13,080 nucleotides of DNA, from contig CAYUNT010000133.1 in assembly GCA_964446285.1 (NCBI GenBank), positions 1 through 13,080 on the forward strand, written 5' to 3'. Shown here piece by piece: positions 6,910 to 13,080 of this stretch (positions within the stretch are counted from its first letter, which is position 1; each line of letters starts with the position of its first letter). The stretch is from CAYUNT01 sp964446285 (GTDB taxonomy: Bacteria; Sumerlaeota; Sumerlaeia; SLMS01; CAYUNT01). The position numbers and the translations under genes are program-made. The notes under the pieces were generated by a model that was not told the origin of the DNA, made no database searches, and saw only the letters and a list, made by a program, of their open reading frames with translations.

Positions 6910-9900
6910 TTATGCCTCGGCGGCGGCGGCGGCTCCGGCCACGGCAGGGAGCATCCAGGCGGGTTGTTCGCGGCGGCGGGCTTCGAGGCGTTCGCGCCCT
7001 AGAATTCGCTCCAATGCCTGCACGAGCGGCGGACAGGGTAAAACGGCCTCGCGCGCCACTTGGCCCATGAGGCGTTTCGGCTCCTCGCCCGTGCCGATCA
7101 CCTGCACAGGGATGCGGCCCGGGAACTGGCGCAGGATTTTGAGGATAGCCTTGAGGAGGCGGCGGTCGGCGTGGCTGAGGTCGAGCACGAGCCGCTCGGT
7201 CGAGACTGCCTCTTCCCAGATTGCCTGGAGGCTCTGAATGCTTTCGGCCTTGATGCGCCACTCGTTTGCCTCGCGCACAACTGGGCCGCTTACGACCACG
7301 GCGCCGCCAATGAGACTCAGCGGATTGATGGCAGCACACATCCCGATGGGCACGAACACCAGACATCCGGACAAATCCAAAATGGCGGACACATCGCCAC
7401 GCACAAGGGGTCCGGAACGCTCAATTCCTTCGACATAGCCAGCGATACTTAAAGTTCGTCCATCCATTCGATTCGTGAGTTGCCAGGGCGCAATGGCGTT
7501 CAGATGCTTGAGCAAATCCGCAAACAAATCGATCGGATCGGCGCTGATCGGAAATCCCGCCGCCTGCTGTTCGAGGACAATGCGCTGCGCGATCGGTTCG
7601 GGTTCATGCGCCGCCTCGTCGTCGCCCGTCATTTCGGAAAGCCATTCGCGGGCCGGGCGGTCGAAGAAGGTCAGCGGTTCGGCCCCGCCGACCGGAGTGC
7701 CCGCCGCGCCCGTGCCGTTGCCTCCTGCGGGGCGCGTGTCTCTCGGCCGGACGGCGCCAAGCACGATAGGCAGCTGGCGCAAAAGCAAGGCGCGCGAAGG
7801 GGAAAAGCTGTCGCATGAGCCGCTGCGGATCAGGTTCTCTATATGGGCTGGGCGGAGGCGTCGCGAATCCGTCCGGCGCGCCAGATCGGCCAGGTCGAAG
7901 AAAGCCATGCCCCGGCGGCTTTGTTCAATTTCGCGATAAGCGCGTTCGTTCAGGCCGCCAACGATCATCAGGCCGCATCGCACAGCCTGGCGCCCCTCGC
8001 GCGAGAACTCCCAGCCGCTCAGGTTGACATCGGGCGGAAGGAGTTGGATTTGGCGGCGGCGGGCCTCGCGCCACAAAGCGCGGAATTTGCGCCGCGGATG
8101 CGTTTGCGTCAGGGCCGCCGCGTAAAATGCCTCGGGATGGTGCGTTTTCAGCCACGCCGCCGCGTAGCACAGCAGCGACAAGGTCAGGCGTTGCGCGGGA
8201 TCATCGGCTAATGGGGCCGCCGCGGCGCGCCGTCCGGCGCGGCGAGTGGCGGGAAGATCGGACAACGCCGCAATCAGGTCGTCGATATGCGCCGGCCGCC
8301 GCGCCCGCAAGAGCGAACGCCCCGTCGGCGTTTCAAGCGGCGTCAGGCCGGCCGTCCAGCCCTCCGCAAGCAACTGGAAGCATTTCGCATCCTCAGAGGG
8401 AATGCGCTCGATTGTGAAATTGGGATTTTCCTGGCGGCGAACCCATTCGCCCGCGCGCTCCAAAACGCCAATCATCGGGTCGCCCGCGACTTCGAGCCGC
8501 GCCAGCGACAGATGGTCGAGGTCTTCGCTTTCGATCTGCGACAGGCCGAGGGCTAGCGGCGCTGGCGGCTCCTGGGCGGCTTGCGGTGCACCCGAAGAAA
8601 CGCCCGCGGATGCCGCGCTGAAATCCGGCTCGCAAGGGACAACGTTTGTCAGCGTATCGACCGTCAAAAGATACTGGCCGGCCACCGGGGCGAGTTCGCG
8701 CGGGGCGGCGGCGAGACGGCGGACCATGTAGGCGAAAATCTCTGGCGACCGCAGCCTGGATTCGGCGGGGGGCGGCTGGGATTCCGGACGAGCCTCTTCG
8801 CGGGCCAGCGCGGCGCGCCATTCGTCGCTCGAAAGGATCGGACCCACGCGATCGGCCGGAAGCCCTGTCCAGCGCGCCATGGCATCGAGAAGCGGCTGAG
8901 GTTTCCAGCGCTCCCAGCGGCCAACGCGGCAAAGCGTCGCGCCGGGATAACTCGACTTGAGCGCCCCCAGAACCTCGGGCGTGCGGCGTTCGGAAGCCTC
9001 GATGCGGAAGATCGGGAACGCCCCTTCCGCGCCCCCTTCCCCTTGCGGCGGCTGAAATTCCAGGCCGAACCGCATCGGGTCGAAGCGCGTCAGCCCAAGC
9101 AGCGAAGCAATGACGCTTGTGGAAATCGGACCCGCGCCCGGTCCGCGCATGATCCCGAGCCGGTCGAGGTCCTCGCCCATGCGGCAGAGGAACACGAGCG
9201 CATTGCACAACCCAGCGCGGCGCATGTAGTCAAATTCGCGATTCAGACGGTCTTTGATGGCGGCGGAGAGCTCGCCATAACGCTGGGTCGCGCGGCGGAA
9301 AACGGCGTCCCATATAAAGGAATCCGCATCCAATCCGCGGACGAAATTGTGCGTCGGGAAGCGGCGCTTGGCCGATGGCAAATCGAATGTGCAGCGGTCG
9401 GCCAGCGCGCGGGCGCCCGCCACGGCCTCGGGGAAATCGGCGAATTGGCGCAGAAATTCCTCGGGATCGCCAAGTCGGCGCGGCGCGTCGGGCGAGGTCT
9501 TCAACCACTCGCCCGCAGTGCGGCGGCCTTCAACCGGCTCGCCCCGCAAAAAGGCCAGAATCAGTTCCTCGCCGGGCGAAAGAAAACGAATTTCGTTTGT
9601 GGCGGCGCAGGGAACTTCCAGCTCACGCGCGATGGCCACAAGAAGCTCGACAGCCTGCCGCTCGCCGGGAGTCGCTGGGGGGCGCAGTTCGATGGCCAGG
9701 TTTTCCCTGCCAAAAAGATCGGTCAGGCGGCGCATCCATGCGCGCGTCCCGTCGGCATCGGCGCGCAAGGCGAGTTTCCAGAGCCGCCCATCGCGCCCGC
9801 CCGCCAGCGCCACCAGGTCGCGCGCCATCTCCGCCGCTTCCTCAAATCCCAAACCTGCCCGCCGCAAAGCCGAATCGCGCCATTCGCGCGCCCGAACCGA

Positions 9901-10479
9901 GGGCAAAGAGCCGGGAGGAGCGGACAAAGAATTGGAAGGCGCGGCCAGGGAATTATTAGGCATCCCCGGCGCGGCGGAAGCAAACACGCCCGCGAATTTA
10001 TCCGCAACAGCGCGATCCGTGGCTGTGCGATCCACCCCGGAAGCCAGAGCGGCGGAAATCATGCGGACCAATTGACGATAGCCCACCTCGGATTGCGCCA
10101 GGAAGACGACAGGTTCGTCGGACGCGAGCGCGCTTGGAGGATTGAGAGGATTGGCTGGAGCACAGGATGATGAGGACGGCGCGGACGCCGAGGCTGGTCC
10201 ATACGCGGACATGCCCGTGGCGACGCCTCCCCCGCTGCTGCTTCCCCCACTTCCCGCTCCGCGCAGGCGGATTTGGCTTCCAACGATGGGCCGGATGCCC
10301 TGGGCGCGGCAGGCGCGCACGAATCGCACCATGCCTGCCAGACTGTGGGTATCGGTCAGCGCGAGGGTTTTGAGTTCCAGAGCCGCCGCCGCCCGCGCCA
10401 GACGTTCGACGCTTGCCACTCCTTCGCCGAGGCTGAAGTGGCTATGAACATGCAGAGGGATATAATCGCCGCGTTCCAT
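6910..10479 (-). CDS. DnaE-family (Pol III alpha-like) protein with a dead polymerase site
   Basis: This encodes 1189 residues, close to normal alpha-subunit length. The start is supported by GAGAAGGA about 10 nt before the ATG. Domains: PHP about 5-300 (HVHSHFS, TDTHSLAG, GIRPIVGSQ), interrupted by Gly/Ser/Ala/Pro-rich insertions at about 72-120 and 165-195; palm with RGPGAGPIS (445-453) and LTRFDPMRFGLEF; second palm part about 640-740; a zone matching the post-fingers region from about 768 (YAAAWLKTHHPEAF) through PPDVNLSGWEF; HhH region GLMIVGGLNERA about 836-890; OB-fold about 1005-1085; and a C-terminal tail ending in polyalanine. The polymerase PDxDxD motif reads P489-I-F-R-I-E494, and KxDFLGL reads R-L-E663-V-A-G-D. 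Both catalytic aspartates of the first motif are lost and the third is E. Fingers sequence between about 740 and 768 is missing (over 100 residues in normal alpha). PHP metal ligands are also altered (Q69, E296, R298). I infer a non-catalytic paralogue, possibly structural or regulatory in replication or repair. It is not the replicative dnaE. No imuA/imuB neighbour is present. Confidence 0.88.
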   Translation of the reverse strand: MERGDYIPLHVHSHFSLGEGVASVERLARAAAALELKTLALTDTHSLAGMVRFVRACRAQGIRPIVGSQIRLRGAGSGGSSSGGGVATGMSAYGPASASAPSSSSCAPANPLNPPSALASDEPVVFLAQSEVGYRQLVRMISAALASGVDRTATDRAVADKFAGVFASAAPGMPNNSLAAPSNSLSAPPGSLPSVRAREWRDSALRRAGLGFEEAAEMARDLVALAGGRDGRLWKLALRADADGTRAWMRRLTDLFGRENLAIELRPPATPGERQAVELLVAIARELEVPCAATNEIRFLSPGEELILAFLRGEPVEGRRTAGEWLKTSPDAPRRLGDPEEFLRQFADFPEAVAGARALADRCTFDLPSAKRRFPTHNFVRGLDADSFIWDAVFRRATQRYGELSAAIKDRLNREFDYMRRAGLCNALVFLCRMGEDLDRLGIMRGPGAGPISTSVIASLLGLTRFDPMRFGLEFQPPQGEGGAEGAFPIFRIEASERRTPEVLGALKSSYPGATLCRVGRWERWKPQPLLDAMARWTGLPADRVGPILSSDEWRAALAREEARPESQPPPAESRLRSPEIFAYMVRRLAAAPRELAPVAGQYLLTVDTLTNVVPCEPDFSAASAGVSSGAPQAAQEPPAPLALGLSQIESEDLDHLSLARLEVAGDPMIGVLERAGEWVRRQENPNFTIERIPSEDAKCFQLLAEGWTAGLTPLETPTGRSLLRARRPAHIDDLIAALSDLPATRRAGRRAAAAPLADDPAQRLTLSLLCYAAAWLKTHHPEAFYAAALTQTHPRRKFRALWREARRRQIQLLPPDVNLSGWEFSREGRQAVRCGLMIVGGLNERAYREIEQSRRGMAFFDLADLARRTDSRRLRPAHIENLIRSGSCDSFSPSRALLLRQLPIVLGAVRPRDTRPAGGNGTGAAGTPVGGAEPLTFFDRPAREWLSEMTGDDEAAHEPEPIAQRIVLEQQAAGFPISADPIDLFADLLKHLNAIAPWQLTNRMDGRTLSIAGYVEGIERSGPLVRGDVSAILDLSGCLVFVPIGMCAAINPLSLIGGAVVVSGPVVREANEWRIKAESIQSLQAIWEEAVSTERLVLDLSHADRRLLKAILKILRQFPGRIPVQVIGTGEEPKRLMGQVAREAVLPCPPLVQALERILGRERLEARRREQPAWMLPAVAGAAAAAEA

Positions 10480-10534
10480 AGAGTAAAAATCCTTCTCGGG
10501 ACGTCACAAGCCGGAAGGCCGCACTTTCACCCGC

Positions 10535-10564
10535 CTGATGCGTGGCGCGGCGCAACACTGTCAA
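10535..10564 (-). promoter_or_regulatory. Candidate promoter for the DnaE-like gene
   Basis: A perfect -35 TTGACA lies on the minus strand at 10564-10559. At 18-nt spacing CATCAG (10540-10535) matches only half of the -10 consensus. It would give a leader of roughly 45-50 nt before the ATG at 10479. I looked for a LexA-type operator (CTG-N10-CAG or GAAC-N4-GTTC) nearby and saw none. Confidence 0.3.
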
Positions 10565-10622
10565 CATCATTCTCGGCGATTTTTCCGCGTTTTGCACCTC
10601 TCCACGGCCCTGCGATGTTTCA

Positions 10623-10783
10623 TCGGGACGGCCGGTCTCCGCACCGGCTCTTCATCTGGTCCGCCTTGGGATCGCCAGGCTCCGAACTGGCTCTTCTTCT
10701 TGGGCCGCTCTGGGATCGCCAGGCTCCGAACTGGCTCTTCTTCCTGGGCCGCTCTGGGATCGCCAGGCTCCGAACTGGCTCTT
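10623..10783. repeat. 44-bp tandem repeat, about 3.7 copies
   Basis: Two full copies, 10667-10710 and 10711-10754, differ at a single base. A third, partial copy runs 10755-10783, and a diverged copy precedes them at about 10623-10666. The unit begins TGGGATCGCCAGGCTCCG and ends GGGCCGCTC. Because 44 is not a multiple of three, any translation passes through all three frames, which argues against coding. The repeat lies in the spacer between the divergent DnaE-like and Rhs-tip genes. Confidence 0.9.
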
Positions 10784-10861
10784 ATCTCTTCTTCCTGCTC
10801 TTCTGTATCTCCGCACCTTCCGCGCCTTTGCTGTTTTTCTTTTCTTTCATCCCCATATTCC

Positions 10862-10886
10862 CTTTGCGCCTTCGCGCCTTTGCGTG
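10862..10886. repeat. Short GCGCCTT-type repeat in pyrimidine-rich leader
   Basis: CTTTGCGCC, TTCGCGCC and TTTGCGTG follow one another, three imperfect iterations of an 8-bp-like unit, in a pyrimidine-rich stretch (about 10780-10955) with very few purine runs. It precedes the Rhs-tip start codon. Similar strings are common non-coding filler in other genomes (recollection, unverified). No promoter could be placed with confidence. Confidence 0.4.
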
Positions 10887-10960
10887 CGATATTCTTATCG
10901 ACTCAGGCAGTTTGTTTCCGCCCTCTTTTTTCCCGCGCTGTCCAGAACAAGGAATTCCCG

Positions 10961-12079
10961 ATGAAGGCCACGCCATTTCCCGTTACAGAACCGCGGCGGT
11001 TCGAGCGCGATGTGGCCGACGACTGGACGCGGGTGACGGGCGGGGCGTCGTCGTGGCAAAATACGGATGGGGTGCTCTTCCGTCCGTCGAGCACGGCGAG
11101 TTACGATCTGTGGATTGACGACATTCGCTTGTCGAACGCCCTGACCGTGGAGCATAACATGCTCGGGACGGGCGTGATTGGGCACATTTTGCGCCACCGC
11201 ACGATCGACGTCCCTGGCGCGGGCGGCGCGGGCCTTTACGCCACGACCGACCGCTGGTTCCATTACGATCAAGTTGGCTCTGTCCTTTCCCAAACCGACT
11301 CCTCCGGAACTGTGGCCGCCACCTTCTGGCAAGACGCCTTCGGCAACCAACTCCAATCCTGGACCACCGGCCTCTGGTCCGATGCCACCGCCCAATCCGG
11401 CTGGCATCACAATACGAAGGAATATGATGCCGACGCGGGGATGGCATACATGTATCATAGGTGGTATATCCCCGCACTAGGGTCTTTTTCAAGTAATGCT
11501 CCATTGCCGCCTTTTCGGGAACATCCATTTTCATTCGCATTGGGGAATCCACTGCGTTATGTGGACGCGCGAGGAGAATTTGCAGATGAATTGCCCAGTG
11601 GCGGATCGAGCGAAACCTGTGGATATACTCCTCACGGGGAACCTATAATGTGTGATGATCTTCCCAGCTTCCCAAAGCCCATTGCCACTCCTTCATCAGG
11701 CGGATGCGGTGATCCGTTGTTCGATCTGGCAGTGCGTATTTGGCCTAAGATTAAGAAGGGCTCAGCAGTTTTTTATGAAGCATTTAGCGCCACGAATCCT
11801 ATGCTCCCGGGGTTCAATATTCCCCTCCCGTTATATATGCGCCCAGCTGCCAAAGAGGCAGCCGCGGCAGGGCCTCAAGGCATCCCATTGAATTTGGATC
11901 GCGTTACAGGCTCACTTTTAGGTGGTGCCTTCGGCTATTTTTCAGGGGGTAATCCCTTTCCTGCTGTCTTCTTCGGGACTTTGCTCAATGACGCACTCGT
12001 GAGCAATATATATAGTCGCGGATGCGCATTGGGAGATGCATATGGCGAAATCGAGAAGGAGTTTAATTCAAAGGAGTAG
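10961..12079 (+). CDS. Short Rhs/YD-repeat C-terminal tip protein (orphan Rhs tip)
   Basis: This is 372 residues from the ATG at 10961, which has AAGGA 7 nt upstream. The frame is open back to 10538, but that part would translate the tandem repeat and is unlikely. Residues 1-60 look like the end of a beta-sandwich domain (YDLWIDDIRLSNA). About 60-205 is the last part of an Rhs core: HYDQVGSVLSQTDSSGTV, FWQDAFGNQL, KEYDADAGMAYMYHRWYIPALG and GNPLRYVDARGE, the last corresponding to the usual NPVxYxDPxG motif. After about 206 comes an unrecognised 165-residue tip containing four cysteines in its first half (C220, C231, C249 and one later) and a hydrophobic Gly/Phe-rich stretch at 316-345. GC content falls and codon use changes at the core/tip junction near 11440. 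There is no signal peptide or N-terminal delivery domain. Known Rhs tips are variable toxins; activity here is inference, possibly membrane-directed. Confidence 0.75.
   Translation: MKATPFPVTEPRRFERDVADDWTRVTGGASSWQNTDGVLFRPSSTASYDLWIDDIRLSNALTVEHNMLGTGVIGHILRHRTIDVPGAGGAGLYATTDRWFHYDQVGSVLSQTDSSGTVAATFWQDAFGNQLQSWTTGLWSDATAQSGWHHNTKEYDADAGMAYMYHRWYIPALGSFSSNAPLPPFREHPFSFALGNPLRYVDARGEFADELPSGGSSETCGYTPHGEPIMCDDLPSFPKPIATPSSGGCGDPLFDLAVRIWPKIKKGSAVFYEAFSATNPMLPGFNIPLPLYMRPAAKEAAAAGPQGIPLNLDRVTGSLLGGAFGYFSGGNPFPAVFFGTLLNDALVSNIYSRGCALGDAYGEIEKEFNSKE
12071..12076 (+). promoter_or_regulatory. Ribosome binding site overlapping the upstream stop
   Basis: AAGGAG lies in the final codons of the Rhs-tip gene, 5 nt before the ATG at 12082. 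The stop codon (12077-12079) falls within the spacer. This arrangement predicts translational coupling of the two genes. Confidence 0.75.
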
Positions 12080-12081
12080 TC

Positions 12082-12798
12082 ATGCTGTATCGAGTATATG
12101 AATATCTCTCTGGCCTAAGCCCAATGATTCTCTCGTATCTCGCTCTCTTATTATATTGCCCCTCCATGCTTGTGAGTTTATCAAGACGGCTTTGGCAAAG
12201 GTCGAAACGTAAAAGCATGGCCGCAGGCGCCAACAATAAACAATTAATTAGCCAACTGCATAAGATTGACTGTCTGCGGTTTCTCCGATGGTATAGGTGC
12301 GTGGCTCCCTTATTATGGGGTGGGCTTGTTGTTTATCAGGGAATCGAGCCGGGACACATTACGGATTCGCAACTCTACATTCTGCTAGGCATCTCCGCTT
12401 TCTGCGTATTGACGCTATATCGTTGGCAGATGCTGGTTTGGCCGGAATTAATGGAAACTTTTGAATTGCAGACCGTGGCAATTCTTACAACAGGCAATCG
12501 CATCGATTATGCTAGGTTATCCAAAGAAGATGACGACTCTCCAAGATATTTCTTGACCAACGTGGCTTCCAGTCCAGATGCAGTACCAATGTTTCTATGG
12601 ATTTATTTGAGTATCACCTTTATTTCTATTAGAATAGATAACAACTGGTTTGAAATTGTTTTTTCCTTCGTCTTTATTTTTATTTTGTCGCTCCCCCCCT
12701 TTATTCTGTCAGTTAGCCGCGTACGCGATCAACTAAAGGAACTTAACGCTGCCATGCGGGAAAGTTTGGCCCGGAATGAGACTGTGGGCGGTGCCTAA
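12082..12798 (+). CDS. Multi-pass membrane protein, candidate Rhs immunity protein
   Basis: This encodes 238 residues with four or five hydrophobic segments: about 11-32 (MILSYLALLLYCPSML), 72-90 (APLLWGGLVVYQGI), 100-118 (YILLGISAFCVLTL), 168-186 (MFLWIYLSITFISI) and 190-212 (IVFSFVFIFILSLPPFIL). A basic loop (RRLWQRSKRK) follows the first, and a charged soluble stretch (about 125-165) separates the third and fourth. The C-terminus is a short amphipathic helix. Base composition is much AT-richer than the flanking core and housekeeping genes, like the tip before it. It starts 2 nt after the Rhs-tip stop, with the ribosome site inside the previous gene. In known Rhs systems the gene in this place encodes the cognate immunity protein, and a membrane location would fit a toxin acting at the inner membrane. 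I recognise no family; the immunity role rests on position and composition only. Confidence 0.72.
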   Translation: MLYRVYEYLSGLSPMILSYLALLLYCPSMLVSLSRRLWQRSKRKSMAAGANNKQLISQLHKIDCLRFLRWYRCVAPLLWGGLVVYQGIEPGHITDSQLYILLGISAFCVLTLYRWQMLVWPELMETFELQTVAILTTGNRIDYARLSKEDDDSPRYFLTNVASSPDAVPMFLWIYLSITFISIRIDNNWFEIVFSFVFIFILSLPPFILSVSRVRDQLKELNAAMRESLARNETVGGA

Positions 12799-12836
12799 TC
12801 GGATGGAGTTACCTATGCTTTGCGTGACAGAGATAA

Positions 12837-13080
12837 CTGTGCTGGCCGTTCGATTATATTGACCTCGCCTACTATGCTGTGGGAATGATTACCGGGCGCG
12901 AACGCAAGGACGGCGCCTCTTACATGACCGCCGCCTACGCCTACGACAACGCCTATCGTCTGGCGTCGGAAACCTACAAAAACGCCCAAAACGTGAGCCA
13001 GAGCGCGCGATCCTACGCCTACACAGACGGCGCGGGGAACCGGACGTCGATGACGATCTGGAACAATCAGAGCGTGAACA
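12837..13080 (+). CDS. Rhs/YD-repeat core, 5' end uncertain, runs off window
   Basis: A frame opens after the TAA at 12834-12836 and stays open to the window end. It contains YD-repeat matter: YYAVGMITGRERKDG, AAYAYDNAYRLASETYKN and YAYTDGAGNRTSM, comparable to the general pattern YDxxGRLTxE / DxxGNRTS. High GC returns here. The first ATG is 12885, but it has only GGGA directly before it and cuts into the repeat. This may therefore be a core fragment left by recombination rather than a gene with its own start, or a second rhs gene lacking its N-terminal region. An adjoining frame (12802-12885) encodes DGVTYALRDRDN, possibly more core matter in another frame. The partial nature prevents a firm call. 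Confidence 0.6.
   Translation, partial: MCWPFDYIDLAYYAVGMITGRERKDGASYMTAAYAYDNAYRLASETYKNAQNVSQSARSYAYTDGAGNRTSMTIWNNQSVN

Noticed and set aside
8581..10170. Plus-strand open frame of 529 residues
   Set aside because: It is a shadow of the minus-strand DnaE-like gene, which has recognisable domains; high GC leaves long antisense frames without stops.
6910..10479. Calling this the replicative dnaE or the error-prone dnaE2
   Set aside because: Both polymerase carboxylate motifs are lost and the fingers domain is missing, and no imuA/imuB neighbours are present; a functional polymerase name would mislead.
10538..10960. Extending the Rhs-tip gene upstream to the ATG at 10538
   Set aside because: The extension would translate the 44-bp tandem repeat and a pyrimidine-rich tract; the ATG at 10961 has a proper AAGGA site.
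10273..11118. Plus-strand 281-residue frame across the repeat array
   Set aside because: It overlaps the DnaE-like N-terminus antisense and the Rhs tip in another frame, and passes through non-coding repeats.

Overview
The window is GC-rich chromosomal DNA from a bacterium. It has long multidomain genes, a genomically encoded CCA on its tRNA, clear Shine-Dalgarno sites and repeat-laden intergenic spaces. An environmental Gram-negative lineage is likely (Planctomycetota/Verrucomicrobiota-like, Sumerlaeota or Acidobacteriota are guesses). No marker gene here fixes the phylum, so the taxonomic statement is weak inference.

Layout. Positions 1-767 hold no gene I can support, but they contain a 19-bp-arm inverted repeat (1-89), a small hairpin and a 33-bp-period direct repeat. 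A small coiled-coil protein (768-1265, +) is followed by a large membrane sensor (1488-4871, +). The sensor has a signal peptide, a periplasmic solute-binding domain, one TM helix, PAS, two GAF domains and a SpoIIE/PP2C-type serine phosphatase. Convergent to it is an M20 metallohydrolase of the YgeY type (4990-6240, -). The two genes share a palindromic intergenic spacer. A tRNA-Pro(CGG) lies at 6450-6526, divergent from the hydrolase. After a gene-poor stretch (6527-6909) comes a 1189-residue DnaE (DNA polymerase III alpha)-family protein on the minus strand (6910-10479). The region 10480-10960 carries a 44-bp tandem repeat and no gene. The right end (10961-13080) is an Rhs element: a short Rhs C-terminal tip protein, an AT-rich multi-pass membrane protein starting 2 nt after it, and then Rhs/YD core sequence again, running off the window.

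The main discovery candidate is the DnaE-family protein. It aligns along the whole alpha-subunit architecture (PHP, palm, HhH, OB-fold). However, all three palm carboxylates that catalyse polymerisation are replaced (PDxDxD motif to P-I-F-R-I-E; KxDFLGL to RLEVAGD), and most of the fingers domain is missing. The reading frame is nevertheless intact over 3.5 kb, with a good ribosome binding site. It therefore looks like a maintained, catalytically dead polymerase paralogue rather than a decayed gene. The second candidate is the Rhs tip/membrane-protein pair, which has the layout of a toxin-immunity cassette with an unrecognised tip domain.

The genes do not form one pathway. The sensor phosphatase suggests partner-switching control of a sigma factor or similar target encoded elsewhere, and no anti-sigma or antagonist gene is in the window.
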